Below, piece after piece: positions 25,750 to 36,807 of a stretch of DNA of 64,000 nucleotides. A program made the position numbers and the translations under genes. Under the pieces are notes generated by a model, which saw only the letters and a list, made by a program, of their open reading frames with translations, was not told the origin of the DNA and searched no databases. Numbering within the stretch: the first letter of the stretch is position 1; each line of letters opens with the position of its first letter. This stretch comes from Xanthomonas fragariae (GTDB lineage: Bacteria; Pseudomonadota; Gammaproteobacteria; Xanthomonadales; Xanthomonadaceae), in contig NZ_LT853882.1 of assembly GCF_900183975.1 (NCBI RefSeq), positions 3,651,501 to 3,715,500 on the forward strand. Direction: 5' to 3'.

Positions 25750-26981
25750 TGGTCCGTCTCCGGTGGGGACGGACGGGATTGGGAGTTGGGGATTTGGGAT
25801 TCTGCAGGAGCGGTGCTTTGCGGCGGTGCAGTTGCTGCGCCCTGGTTGTTGCGGGGCCGGGAATCAGGAATCGGGAGTCGCGAATTGGCAGCAACAGCAC
25901 CCTGCGACGATGCGGGTGCTGCGCCTTGTCCTGTCAATCTCGGTGCCGGTATCGACACAGCGCTGTTGCCGGTAACCATTACCGATTTCCCATTCCCGAT
26001 TCCCGACAGCTTGGCAGGAGCAGCTCCCTGCGTCGGAACGGGGGCCACAGCTTGTCCGGTCGGCGTCGAAGACGGCATCGGTGCAGCGCCGTTACCGTTG
26101 CCCATTCCCGCCCCCGCATTCCCGATTCCCGGCACCACGCGCAGCGGTTTGCCGGCGCGCAGCAACAGGACATCGCGGCCGCGATCGAGCTTGGCGGCGG
26201 GGGTGAGTTCGCCGACCAAGAAGGCGTGGGTGTCGTCGGGATGCAGTTTGGAGACCTTGCCGACCGGGAAGCCGGCCGGGAAGCGGCCGCCCAGGCCGGA
26301 GGTGACGATGTCATCGCCTACCTGCACGCCGGCGCTCAACGGAATGTCGCGCAGTTCGAGCCGGTCGCCGCGGCCGTAGACGATCAAGCGCACGCCGTTG
26401 CGCGCCACGCTGACCGGCACGGCGTGGTCGGGGTCGGTCAGCAGCAGCACGGTGGAATGCAGCGGCGTCACTTCAATCACCTGGCCCATCAGGCCACCAG
26501 CATCGATCACAGCCTGGCCCAGCATTACGCCATCGCGGCTGCCGGCATTCAGCAGCAGACGTTGCCTGGTGGGATCCAGATCGATATCCAGAATCGGCGC
26601 CAGCTGCACGTCCAGGCCTCGGCGCTCGGCCACGTTGAGCAGTTCGCGCAGCTGCGCGTTGTCCAGCGCAGCGGTCTGCAGCCGGGTCAGCCGCGCATTG
26701 GCCACCAGCAATTGATTGCGCAGACTTCGGGTTTCTTCGACCAATTGCGCGTGTGTGGCGGCGTTGTCGCGCACCTGCGAACCGATCCGCCCCGGCAGCC
26801 CGACCACCGCCCAGATCGGCTGGATCAGCAGATTGGCCTGCATGCGCACCTGGCTCAACCAACCGCCGCGGCTATCCAGCGCGATCAACACGATCGCCAA
26901 CACCAGATAGACCAGCAGCCGTAGCGTGGAGGTGACTTCGCCCGGACGGGAGGCGACAGGAGGACCGGCGTAGGAGGGCAC
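25746..26981 (-). CDS. mreC: Rod shape-determining protein MreC, with long variable C-terminal tail
   Basis: A periplasmic elongasome scaffold that activates PBP2. The membrane helix (about 21-38), coiled coil (75-115) and two beta domains (120-280, with DGVMLGQAVIDAGGLMGQVI and VTSGLGGRFPAGFPVGKV) are standard. Residues from about 285 to 411 form a Gly/Ala/Pro/Asn tail unlike ordinary MreC. Pieces such as RLPIPDSRP and SQIPNSQSRP are translations of GGGATT/AATCCC repeat DNA that also occurs between genes in this window, in several frames. The reading frame stays open to the ATGA overlap with mreD. Core function is certain; the tail is probably disordered and strain-variable. Confidence 0.93.
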   Translation of the reverse strand: MPSYAGPPVASRPGEVTSTLRLLVYLVLAIVLIALDSRGGWLSQVRMQANLLIQPIWAVVGLPGRIGSQVRDNAATHAQLVEETRSLRNQLLVANARLTRLQTAALDNAQLRELLNVAERRGLDVQLAPILDIDLDPTRQRLLLNAGSRDGVMLGQAVIDAGGLMGQVIEVTPLHSTVLLLTDPDHAVPVSVARNGVRLIVYGRGDRLELRDIPLSAGVQVGDDIVTSGLGGRFPAGFPVGKVSKLHPDDTHAFLVGELTPAAKLDRGRDVLLLRAGKPLRVVPGIGNAGAGMGNGNGAAPMPSSTPTGQAVAPVPTQGAAPAKLSGIGNGKSVMVTGNSAVSIPAPRLTGQGAAPASSQGAVAANSRLPIPDSRPRNNQGAATAPPQSTAPAESQIPNSQSRPSPPETDQ

Positions 26982-26984
26982 TTT

Positions 26985-27135
26985 CAGGGCCGGGACGGGG
27001 GAGTGGGAATTGGGGAGTCGGAAAGCGGTTGGCTGCTCTCGGTAGGGCTAGGACTTGCACAAGCGGAACTGCACCGCAACCGGTCAGGGCCGGAGGCAGG
27101 GAACCGCCTTGCGAATCCCGCATGCCGATTCCCTA
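26985..27135. repeat. Repeat-bearing mreB-mreC spacer
   Basis: Holds GGGAGTGGGAATTGGGGAGT (27000-27019) and CGAATCCCGCATGCCGATTC (27112-27131), two outward copies of the GGGATT-type intergenic repeat. No terminator is evident, so mreB and mreC may still be cotranscribed. Confidence 0.55.
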
Positions 27136-27141
27136 AGCGCC

Positions 27142-28278
<1,137 letters not shown>

Positions 28279-28471
28279 CTAGCAATCCCCCCCGATACGG
28301 GCAAGGAAAAATCGGTTATCCCGGCACCGTTTTTACGTGCTGGTCACGCCGGGCATCACACGCGGTTGTGGCCCTGATCGTTCGCAGCCGTTACCCTTTG
28401 GCCGCGGCGTTGGCCGTCCCGCCGCCATGCTGGCAACTGGCGGGTATTTCCTTACGCAAGGGCCTGACTCG

Positions 28472-29404
28472 ATGTCCGCACTGATCTGTGGTTCCCTCGC
28501 CTACGACACCATCATGGTGTTCCCCGACCAGTTCAAGAATCACATCCTGCCGGACAAGGTGCACATTTTGAATGTGTCGTTCCTGGTACCGCGCATGCGC
28601 CGCGAATTTGGCGGCTGCGCCGGCAACATCGCCTATAACCTGCATTTGCTCGGCGGCGCGCCGATCCCGATGGGCACAGTGGGCCAGGATTTCGGCCCAT
28701 ATCGCGAGCACTTCGAGACACTGGGCATCGACCTGTCGCGAGTGAAGATCATCGATGACCTGTTCACCCCACAGGCCTTCATCACCACCGATCACGACAA
28801 CAACCAGATTACCGCGTTCCATCCAGGCGCGATGATGCGCAGTTACGAAAACCACGTGAAAGATGTGCCGGGCGTGACCCTGGGCCTGATCCGCCCGGAC
28901 GGGCGCGAAGGCATGATCCAGAACGCGGAAGAGTTCGCTGCTGGCGGGATCCCCTTCATCTTCGATCCCGGCCAGGCGATGCCGTTGTTCAATGGCCCGG
29001 AGCTGCGCGAATTCATCGAGCAGGCCGACTACGTGGTGGTCAACGACTACGAGTCCAACCTGTTGCAGGAACGCACCGGCTGGAACGAAAAGGACATCGT
29101 CGCGCGCGTGCAGGCCTACATCACCACGCAAGGGCCAAAGGGCGCGCTGCTGCATACGCCGGAGAAGACCTACGACATCCCGCCGGCGCACGAGCGCCGC
29201 GTGGTCGACCCCACCGGCTGCGGCGACGCTTTTCGCGCCGGCCTGATCTACGGCATCCAGGGCGGCTACGACTGGCTGACGATCGGGCGCATGGGCAATC
29301 TGATGGGCGCCTTGAAGGTGGAGCATCCTGGCACCCAGAATCAACGGTTTGATTTCACCGAGTTCAACGACCAGTTCAAGCAGCAGTTTGGGTATGCGCT
29401 TTGA
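28472..29404 (+). CDS. PfkB-family carbohydrate/nucleoside kinase
   Basis: A 310-residue ribokinase-fold kinase; the start is MSALICGSLAYDTIMVFPDQ, the conserved beginning of the family. The N-terminal GG motif region is REFGGCAGNIAYNLHLLGG and the catalytic anion-hole motif is DPTGCGDAFRAGLIYG, with Asp as base. The overall pattern (GCAGNIAYNL, HPGAM) is closest to bacterial adenosine kinases, but the substrate cannot be fixed from sequence alone. Transcribed away from mreB; stands alone. Intact. Confidence 0.88.
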   Translation: MSALICGSLAYDTIMVFPDQFKNHILPDKVHILNVSFLVPRMRREFGGCAGNIAYNLHLLGGAPIPMGTVGQDFGPYREHFETLGIDLSRVKIIDDLFTPQAFITTDHDNNQITAFHPGAMMRSYENHVKDVPGVTLGLIRPDGREGMIQNAEEFAAGGIPFIFDPGQAMPLFNGPELREFIEQADYVVVNDYESNLLQERTGWNEKDIVARVQAYITTQGPKGALLHTPEKTYDIPPAHERRVVDPTGCGDAFRAGLIYGIQGGYDWLTIGRMGNLMGALKVEHPGTQNQRFDFTEFNDQFKQQFGYAL

Positions 29405-29585
29405 GCACAGCACCAAGAGGCACAGCCGCAGAGACAACGCTGTAATGCGCGTCGCTGCGAGTTTAGAGGCGGGTTGAGACGGCACGGTCCAAGTTCAATT
29501 CGCCTCTGCTTAACGTCGATTGTCAGCCTTCCCCCTGTGTTTGATCCCAGGTTTTGAACGCGCTCATCAATGCCGGGGCTGACGC

Positions 29586-30209
29586 CTAGCCTTTCCACTG
29601 CACAAGCAACTGCATGCAATCGTGCAGGCGCCAATCGGCAAAACCAGGCCAGGGGTCGCCTGGGGTGTTGACCAGCACTGTGCAGGCGCCGACGGCGCGG
29701 CCGCAGGAAAGGTCGTTGTAGTGGTTGCCGACCATCACCAATGCCGCGCCATCCACCGACCAACGTCGTTCGAAATATTGCAGGCCGTCAGGTGCAGGTT
29801 TGGGTGCAGCTTCGTCGCGACCGACGATATTGTCCCAGGCGAACGCATCGTCCAGGCCAATCGCCTGTAACGTGACCTTCGCCAGTTCGCGTGCGTTGCG
29901 GGTGAGCATGCCAAGCCGACATCCGGCCGCTTGCAGTGCACGCACCAGCTCCAGCGCGCCTGGCGCAGCACGTGCTGCCTGCGCAAGTGCACGCTCGTGG
30001 TCGAGTAACCACGCGTATTTGGGTGCGGCTTGGTCGGCTGGCAGCGATGCCAGGTGATGCAGGATGTCGGCGTCGGGCGGGATCTCCAACGCGTAGCGGA
30101 TCAATGCAAAGTCGTGCACGGATTCGGTCAGCGTGCCGTCCATGTCGAAGACCCAGTGGCGGTAGTCGGACAACGCCGGACGTAGTGAACTGGCCATTGC
30201 GCCATCCAT
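29586..30209 (-). CDS. HAD-superfamily phosphatase
   Basis: A 207-residue haloacid-dehalogenase hydrolase of the phosphoglycolate-phosphatase type. Motif I is VFDMDGTLTES (nucleophile and acid Asp), motif II is GMLTRNARE (Thr), motif III/IV is KPAPDGLQYFE ... VMVGNHYNDLSCGRA. In motif IV the usual GDxxxD is replaced by GNHYND, leaving one acidic residue, which may change metal binding. Small-molecule substrate unknown. It starts 2 bases after the stop of the upstream lipoprotein gene, so the two are coupled. Confidence 0.85.
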   Translation of the reverse strand: MDGAMASSLRPALSDYRHWVFDMDGTLTESVHDFALIRYALEIPPDADILHHLASLPADQAAPKYAWLLDHERALAQAARAAPGALELVRALQAAGCRLGMLTRNARELAKVTLQAIGLDDAFAWDNIVGRDEAAPKPAPDGLQYFERRWSVDGAALVMVGNHYNDLSCGRAVGACTVLVNTPGDPWPGFADWRLHDCMQLLVQWKG

Positions 30210-30211
30210 GC

Positions 30212-30931
30212 CTACTTCCAGCCTGGCATGTACGTGGCATCCAAGCCGCCCACTTCGAACTCTGCCGTGCGCGTGCCGCCTGCTTTCACCGGGAAAGCGA
30301 TGCTGATGCGCTTGGCGTTACGCACCAACTTCCACAGTGCCTTGTCGTCGTCGATAAACATGGCGATCGCTTCGTCGGTATCTGGGCGATGTGCGGCCAT
30401 CGCGCGTGGCGCGCCACCATCGGCCGAAACCTGCACCTTGCAGCCGCCATAGCAATTGAAATCGCCAGCCTTGAGCACGAGATAGCTATGGCGCTTCCAC
30501 TGCGGGTGATCGCGGAATACCAGGCTCATCGGCTTCGGGCCGCTGCCATCCACATCCACACGCTGCTTGGCATCGATCATCGCCGAGCGTTGGGAGCCGC
30601 CCTTGGCAGGCACCTGCGAGTACTGCCACAACGCCTGCATGCGACGCAGTTCACGCGCTTGCTCACCCTTGGCCTTGATAGCGGCGTAGCCTGGCTCGAC
30701 ACGCGCGGCCGCAGCGGTGCCTGCGTAGCCCTCCAGCAGTGCGGCACCATGCGCACGTGCCATGTCCCATTGCTCGGCCTTGACTGCTTCGTCGTATTGC
30801 TTGGCGAGCGCATCGGCTTGGAGTTCTTTGGTCTGCGCCTGGGCGGTTACCTGCGCCTGAAGTTGCGCGTCGCGATCGGTGCAGGCAGTCAGGGCAACGA
30901 CGCATAAGGCCGTGCTCAGCAGATACTTCAT
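30212..30931 (-). CDS. Uncharacterised lipoprotein with coiled coil
   Basis: A 239-residue protein. The start at MKYLLSTALCVVALTACTDR gives a lipobox LTAC; an upstream extension of 75 codons is Arg/Pro-rich and unlikely to be translated. Residues 25-110 form Gln/Ala/Glu-rich helices (QAQVTAQAQTKELQADALAK). The C-terminal half (from about 140) reads DPNR-free beta structure with SYLVLKAGDFNCYGGCKVQV and RISIAFPVKAGGTRTAEFEV. The C-terminal half has the look of a periplasmic beta-sandwich. Function unknown. Probably cotranscribed with the HAD phosphatase gene. Confidence 0.75.
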   Translation of the reverse strand: MKYLLSTALCVVALTACTDRDAQLQAQVTAQAQTKELQADALAKQYDEAVKAEQWDMARAHGAALLEGYAGTAAAARVEPGYAAIKAKGEQARELRRMQALWQYSQVPAKGGSQRSAMIDAKQRVDVDGSGPKPMSLVFRDHPQWKRHSYLVLKAGDFNCYGGCKVQVSADGGAPRAMAAHRPDTDEAIAMFIDDDKALWKLVRNAKRISIAFPVKAGGTRTAEFEVGGLDATYMPGWK

Positions 30932-31140
30932 CGTCGACTCCGGAAGGCATGGAAAACAGGGGCAACGATAACAGCCTGACATTGCAGGCCGCCTGCATGA
31001 CTGCAGGCGTTCGGAGTGCGGTGCGACGGAGCGTGCGCGAGGATGTCGCTGACGGGGCGTGTCGCGCACAGGGCGCGACCTGAGCCAAGCCCGCGGCGGA
31101 TACGCGCAATGACGCGGCGCATATCGCAATGCAGCCGTCA

Positions 31141-31173
31141 AACAAAAAGGGAGCACGCGGCGCCCTTTTTGTT
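31141..31173 (-). terminator. Terminator after M1 aminopeptidase gene
   Basis: An 11-bp stem (AACAAAAAGGG / CCCTTTTTGTT) with an 11-nt loop. On the minus strand it lies 44 bp past the M1 peptidase stop. The T-rich arm doubles as the U tract, and it can work both ways. Confidence 0.75.
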
Positions 31174-31216
31174 TGAACTCATAGTTTGAATTTACTGCTC
31201 AACTTTCCGCAGCAGT

Positions 31217-33151
31217 TCATTGCTGTGCCGGTGCAGGTGCCGGTGCCTTGGCCTTCGCCAACATTCTGGCCACCGATGCGGTGGTGATCGGGTGGTAGCT
31301 GGGCTTGGCCTTTTCGAACGCCTGTTCGGCAAAGGCGATGCCGTCCGGCGTCTTCAACAGTTCGGCATAGATCGGCAGCACCAACTTGCGGCGGCCGACG
31401 CGTTCGATGAACTGGCCTGCTGCCGCGCGCGCGGCGGTATAGCCACTACGAATCGCCAGCGGATACCAACGCATCGCGATTTCGCCATTCGGCGTGCCGG
31501 TGAAGTGATACGCGTCATCCAGCTGCTTGAGCTGTTCCGGCTTCAAGGTCGCCCCCATACCGTTGATGAACTGCACCCATTCCTGCGTACCCCATGCGCT
31601 GGTGACCTGCTTGCTGGGCAGCGTGCCGCTGCCGCTCCAAGCGATGCGGGCGGTGTCAGCGATCGAGAAGTTGCGCGAACGTGCCTTGCTGGCGAATGCC
31701 GGGATGCCCGGCTGCGTCAACCATGCATCCACTTCGGCCATTCTCACCATATTGGGATGCTTGGCCAGCAGGTTCTTCTGCAGATAATCGACGAACTGGT
31801 CGGTAGTCGCGCTCTGGAAGGCATGATCGTCGAACCAGCCGCGCAGGAACGGGTCGAACACCTCGCGCCCGACGCGCTGCTCCAGGAACTGCAGAAACCA
31901 AGCACCCTTGACGTAGGCGACGTGATTCAAGGCTTCTTCGGGGTCGCGCTCGGCCAGTGACTGCAGTGCTAATACCTGGTCGGCCGGCGGCATGTCCTTC
32001 ACCTCGGCCAGCAAATCGCCCTGGTCGATCTCCCGCTCCATCTCGGCCATCTCCACGCCGTACAGCGCCTCGGTGATGCGGCTCTGCACGTAGGTGGTGA
32101 AGCCTTCGTTAAGCCAGATGTCCTTCCAGCTGGCATTGGTCACCAGGTTGCCGGACCAGCTATGCGCCAATTCGTGCGCGACCAATGAAACCAGCGACTT
32201 GTCGCCGACGATCACGGTCGGCGTGGCGAAGGTCAGCCGCGGATTTTCCATGCCGCCGAACGGGAACGACGGTGGCAACACCAGCATATCGTAGCGGCCC
32301 CAGCGATACGGGCCGTAGAGTTTTTCGGCGGCACCGATCATCTTCTCGGTGTCTTCAAATTCCTTGGCGGCCTTTGCGGCCATGGCCGGCTCGGCCCACA
32401 CGCCCGAGCGCGCGGAGATCGGCTTGAACACCACATCGCCTGCTGCAATCGCCAGCAGATACGAGGGAATCGGCTCGGGCATCTTGAAGCTGTAATCGCC
32501 ATCGCGCGCGGCCTTGGGGTCGTTGTCGGCGCTCATCAGCACCATCACATCCGGGCGCGAGGTCACATGCGCGCTATAGGTGAAACGCACGCCAGGGGTG
32601 TCCTGCAGCGGCACCCAGCTGCGCGCGTGAATGGCCTGCGACTGGCTGAACATGAAAGGCAGCTGCCTGCCTTCGGTCATCGATGGCTCCAGCCACTGCA
32701 GGCCCGAGGCGGTCGGTGCGGCGTGATAGGTGATCACCACCTTGGTCGGCTGGTTGGGCGCCTCGATGGTGAGCTTGCTGCCGAAGGTCTTGTGGGCCGG
32801 CGCCAATGCGAACTGCAGCGGCGACAGTGCGCCCTTGCCGTCATCGGCCTGCACCTGCGCAATGCTCAGCTCGCGCGTGTCCAGCACCAGTTGCTTGGCG
32901 GCCTTGTCCTTCCACTCCAGCGTGTAAGTCGCGGTGCCGCCGATCTGCTTGGCGTCGAAATCCAACTTCAGATCCAGCGCCAGATCCTTGATGACAACCA
33001 ACCGCGGCTGCGCGTACGAACTCTCGTCTTGATTGCGGGCGTCTGCATTCACGGGAGCGGTGGCGGTGGACGCCGGCGGCGGGGACTCGTTGGAACAGCT
33101 GGCCAGCGCGATGGACATGGCCAGAGACAGCGACAGGAACGACAAGCGCAT
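31217..33151 (-). CDS. M1-family metalloaminopeptidase, lipoprotein form
   Basis: Releases N-terminal amino acids from peptides using one zinc ion. The start at MRLSFLSLSLAMSIALASC gives a lipoprotein signal, so the 644-residue enzyme is envelope-bound. The exopeptidase motif GGMENPRL replaces GAMEN, the zinc site is HELAHSW with the third ligand Glu 19 residues on (DIWLNEGFTTYV), and a leukotriene-A4-hydrolase-like helical C-terminal domain follows. The class resembles the LTA4H/ColAP-like M1 enzymes more than E. coli PepN (870 aa). Confidence 0.92.
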   Translation of the reverse strand: MRLSFLSLSLAMSIALASCSNESPPPASTATAPVNADARNQDESSYAQPRLVVIKDLALDLKLDFDAKQIGGTATYTLEWKDKAAKQLVLDTRELSIAQVQADDGKGALSPLQFALAPAHKTFGSKLTIEAPNQPTKVVITYHAAPTASGLQWLEPSMTEGRQLPFMFSQSQAIHARSWVPLQDTPGVRFTYSAHVTSRPDVMVLMSADNDPKAARDGDYSFKMPEPIPSYLLAIAAGDVVFKPISARSGVWAEPAMAAKAAKEFEDTEKMIGAAEKLYGPYRWGRYDMLVLPPSFPFGGMENPRLTFATPTVIVGDKSLVSLVAHELAHSWSGNLVTNASWKDIWLNEGFTTYVQSRITEALYGVEMAEMEREIDQGDLLAEVKDMPPADQVLALQSLAERDPEEALNHVAYVKGAWFLQFLEQRVGREVFDPFLRGWFDDHAFQSATTDQFVDYLQKNLLAKHPNMVRMAEVDAWLTQPGIPAFASKARSRNFSIADTARIAWSGSGTLPSKQVTSAWGTQEWVQFINGMGATLKPEQLKQLDDAYHFTGTPNGEIAMRWYPLAIRSGYTAARAAAGQFIERVGRRKLVLPIYAELLKTPDGIAFAEQAFEKAKPSYHPITTASVARMLAKAKAPAPAPAQQ

Positions 33152-33225
33152 CGACGGCACCACAGAGGAGGAATTGAGCACTTTAGCGCCCTGCGCCACT
33201 GCCTGCCCGTGCCATCGCTGGTTGC

Positions 33226-34239
33226 TCAGGCTACCGGATGACTGCGCGGCGTATCATGTCCATCGCGCACCAGACGCCGGCCGCCGGAGAACTTGGCGCG
33301 ATACATCGCCGCATCGGCGCGCCGATACAGCTCGGTCGCATCCAGACCCTGCTCGCAGACCGCGCTGCCGGCGCTCACATGCAACGGCGCTTCATCGGCA
33401 TCTTCGCGTTCGAGTGTTGACAGCCATTGGTTGAACTTGAGCGTAGCTTCGTCTTCGCTGGCATGGATGCCGATCAAGAATTCGTCCCCGCCCCAGCGTC
33501 CGATCCAGTCCTGTGCGCCCAGCCAGCCGTACGCCGATTCCACCAGCCGCACCAGCACACGATCGCCGGCCAGATGCCCGAAGCGGTCGTTGATCGGTTT
33601 GAGGTTGTCCATGTCAAGCACGAACAACACGAACGGCCAGCCTTCGCGTTGCGAGGCGGTCATCGATTCGCGCATCGCCTGTTCGCAGCCGCGACGGTTC
33701 AAGGCTTCGGTCAGCGGGTCGAACAAAGCATGCTTTTTAAGATCGCGCATGCTCGCATCGATGCCGCGCAAACTGCGATTGATTCTACGCAGCAGACGCC
33801 CTAGCTCATCGTCACCATGCTCGGGTAAGGTAGGCAAGCGTTGATCGGCGTAATACGTGTCCAGCGCATCGGCGGCGATGCGCAGCGGCGCCAACAAGCG
33901 ATATAGCGCTGAAAGCGTCAACGCAGTGCCGACCAAGGTGGCCAGCAACGCAACGATCACCACCAACCACAGCGGGCGCTCGCCCAACTCGCTTTGCAAT
34001 GCCACCCACGCGATCAACAACAACAGCGGCAGATGGATGCCGGCAAAGGTCACCACCAGTAGCTTAGCGCTGAAGGAGCGAGGAAACACGCGCAAGAGCC
34101 CAGCGTACAAGCGCATCCAACTCTCCGGCAAAAGGGCGCCTAGTGTCGCCGACAGTGCGTGGAGCCAAGGCGACAGAAGTCTCAGAAATTCGTTGGTGCG
34201 CGCCTGTGCGCATACAGCAACGGCACTGCAAGCGAACAC
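33226..34239 (-). CDS. Membrane diguanylate cyclase (GGDEF)
   Basis: A 337-residue inner-membrane protein with two transmembrane helices (about 53-75 and 83-110), a short HAMP-like linker and a GGDEF domain with DPLTEALNRRG and the active-site GRWGGDEFLIGI. Makes cyclic di-GMP from GTP. The usual inhibitory RxxD site five residues before GGDEF is replaced by GAQD, so feedback inhibition through it is not expected. The true start might be the internal ATG at 34116; the first 41 residues look weakly conserved. Cyclic di-GMP controls Clp and virulence in Xanthomonas, but no direct target is implied here. Confidence 0.9.
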   Translation of the reverse strand: MFACSAVAVCAQARTNEFLRLLSPWLHALSATLGALLPESWMRLYAGLLRVFPRSFSAKLLVVTFAGIHLPLLLLIAWVALQSELGERPLWLVVIVALLATLVGTALTLSALYRLLAPLRIAADALDTYYADQRLPTLPEHGDDELGRLLRRINRSLRGIDASMRDLKKHALFDPLTEALNRRGCEQAMRESMTASQREGWPFVLFVLDMDNLKPINDRFGHLAGDRVLVRLVESAYGWLGAQDWIGRWGGDEFLIGIHASEDEATLKFNQWLSTLEREDADEAPLHVSAGSAVCEQGLDATELYRRADAAMYRAKFSGGRRLVRDGHDTPRSHPVA

Positions 34240-34309
34240 ATGCGCAATATGCGCACGAAGTTCGGCGCGCGTTAAACGTACCGAACTCGATCGGGGGCCG
34301 CGTATCGGG

Positions 34310-35071
34310 TCAAATCTTGTAGCCGGAGTGGATCGCCACGATGCCGCCGGTCAGATTCTTGTAATGGCAACGCGCAAATCCGGCATCGCCCATCATGCCC
34401 TTGAGCGATTCCTGCGGCGGATGCTTGCGGATGCTTTCGGCCAGGTATTGATAGCTGTCGGCATCGCGCGCGAAAAGCTGGCCCAGCTTCGGCAGGATCT
34501 TGAACGAGTGGAAGTCGTAGATCGGCTTGAACCAGTCGGCGGTGACTTCGGAAAATTCCAGCACGCGCGCCTGCCCGCCCACCTTCAACACGCGATACAT
34601 CTCGCGCAGCGCGGCGTCTTTGTCGGTGACATTGCGCAGGCCGAAGGAAATGGTCACCAGATCGAAGCTCTGATCCGGGAACGGCAGCGACTCGGCGTTG
34701 CATTGCACATAATCGAACCCGGACACCAGCCCGCGGTTGGTCAGGCGGTCGCGGCCCACCGACAACATGCCGGCGTTGATATCGCCCAGCACCACCGCGC
34801 CCTCGTTGCCCACGCGCGCTCTGAGCAGCACGGCGATGTCGCCGGTGCCGCCGGCCAGGTCCAGCACGCGGTCGCCCGGCTTCACCTGTGCGGTCGCGAC
34901 GAAATAGCGTTTCCACGCGCGGTGCACGCCCAGACTCATCAGATCGTTCATCAGGTCATAGTTGCGCGCGACCGAGGTGAACACTTCGCCGACCAGCTTC
35001 TGCTTGTCCTTGGCAGCGACATCGCGAAAGCCGAAATGGGTGGTACCGGAGGTATAGGGAGATTCGCTCAT
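34310..35071 (-). CDS. ubiE: Ubiquinone/menaquinone C-methyltransferase UbiE
   Basis: A SAM-dependent C-methylation in ubiquinone (and demethylmenaquinone) synthesis. The start at [20 protein letters not shown] gives the normal 253-residue length; an in-frame codon 28 positions upstream is not conserved. The SAM motif [20 protein letters not shown] and the family motifs [18 protein letters not shown] and [17 protein letters not shown] are present. Divergent from the efflux pseudogenes with a 29-bp gap. Confidence 0.96.
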   Translation of the reverse strand: MSESPYTSGTTHFGFRDVAAKDKQKLVGEVFTSVARNYDLMNDLMSLGVHRAWKRYFVATAQVKPGDRVLDLAGGTGDIAVLLRARVGNEGAVVLGDINAGMLSVGRDRLTNRGLVSGFDYVQCNAESLPFPDQSFDLVTISFGLRNVTDKDAALREMYRVLKVGGQARVLEFSEVTADWFKPIYDFHSFKILPKLGQLFARDADSYQYLAESIRKHPPQESLKGMMGDAGFARCHYKNLTGGIVAIHSGYKI

Positions 35072-35100
35072 GGCCGGATTATCGCACTGCTGACGCCACC

Positions 35101-36807
35101 ATGACCGCAACGGGATCACAATCGTTGTCTCAACTGAGACCAGCCCTGCGAGCATTCAGTGCGCGACAAGTACGTCCAGCGCGACTGGCAGGCCACGAGA
35201 AGCCAACCCTGCCCGGGTCGGCTTCCACGCCGCTGCACCCCACCCGGCGGCGCATCCAGTATGGGCTGGTGGGCGGGGTGGTGGCGCTGACCGGCGGGCT
35301 GAGCAACGCGCTGGTCACCGCCAACCTGACTTATCTGAAAGGCACGCTCGGCGCCTATGCCACCGAAATGGCCTGGCTGCCGGCCGCCTACGTGATGACC
35401 AACATGTCGGCCAATCTGCTGCTGGTGAAGTTTCGCCAGTAGTTCGGGCTGCGCCTCTTTACCGAGATCTTTCTGGCGCTGTATGCGGCCATTGCCTTTG
35501 CGCATCTGTTCGTGCACAGCCTGAGTTCGGCCATTACGGTGCGTGCCGCGCATGGGCTGGTCGGGGCGGCGCTCGGTTCGCTGGGGCTGTATTACGTGAT
35601 TCAGGCGTTTCCGACCAGGTACCGGCTCAAGGCGGTGGTCACCGGGCTAGGCCTGACTCAGCTGGCGCTGCCGTTGGCGCGGGTGTTCTCCACCGATTTG
35701 CTGGAATTCGGCGAGTGGCAAGGCCTGTATCTGTTCGAGTGTGGCTTGGCAGTGTTCGCGCTGGCCTGCGTGCTGGCGCTCAAGCTGCCGCCGAGTGATC
35801 GCTATCGCGTGTTCGAGCCGCTGGATTTTTTCACCTTCAGCCTGTTTGCGGCCGGTTCGGCCGGCTTGGCCGCAGTGCTCTCACTCGGGCGATTGCTGTG
35901 GTGGACCAGCGCACCGTGGCTGGGCGTGGTGCTGGCGGCCTCCATCGTGCTGCTGTGCGCAGCGACGTGGATCGAACACAACCGCCGCAACCTGATGATC
36001 AACACGCGTTGGCTGGCAAGTGCGGACCTGTTGCGGTTGGGCCTGGCGATCCTGCTGATCCGGCTGGTGCTGTCGGAGCAAAGCACCGGCGCGATTGGCT
36101 TCTTCCAGACCTTGGGGCTGGCCAACACGCAACTGCAGACCTTGTTTGCGCTGATGCTGTTGGGCGCGGTGGTCGGCGTGGCCGCCAGTGCCTGGCTGAT
36201 TAATCCGGCGCGGGTTGCCGAGCATCTGATCATCGCGGTGGCCGCCATCTGCATCGGCTGCTTGATGGACGCCAGTGCCACCAGCCTCACGCGTCCGGAG
36301 CAGATGTATGTCAGCCAGTTCCTGCTGGCGTTCGGCAGTACGTTTTTCATCGGCCCGGCGATGGTTGCCGGCATCGGCCGGGTGATTGCGCAGCCGGGCA
36401 ATCTGATCAGTTTCATCGTGCTGTTCGGCATGGCGCAGAACATGGGCGGCCTGCTCGGCAGCGCCCTGCTCGGTATCGTGCAGGTGGTGCGCGAGAAATA
36501 CCATTCCAGCCAGTTAGTCGAGCATCTGGTGTTGACCGACCCGCAAGTGGCCGCGCGCGTGCAGGCCTACGCAAGCCTGTATGGCCGCAGCATCGACGAC
36601 CCCGCACAGCGCCAGGCCCAAGGCATGCGTGCATTGAGCAGCGTGGCCACGCGCGAAGCAAATGTGCTTGCCTACAACGATGTCTTTCTGCTGATCGGCT
36701 GCATTTCCATTGCCACCGGGCTATGGATCCTGTCCGTGCTGGTGTGGCAACGCTATCTGCGCCCACCCCTGTCGGTTGCTCCCTCCTCCTGCTTCCACTG
36801 CGCGCCC
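35101..36807 (+). pseudogene. MFS (DHA2/EmrB-type) efflux permease, split by in-frame TAG
   Basis: The permease frame begins with a hydrophilic lead, then NALVTANLTYLKGTLGAYAT and the EMAWLPAAYVMTNM loop typical of 14-TM drug/proton antiporters. It is stopped by TAG at 35440-35442 after LLLVKFRQ and continues in the same frame as FGLRLFTEIFLALYAAIAFA with twelve more hydrophobic helices, ending about RYLRPPLSVAP. No stop separates it from the HlyD-like gene, so the frame runs on. A ribosome could restart at 35512, but the first helices would be lost. Confidence 0.8.
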
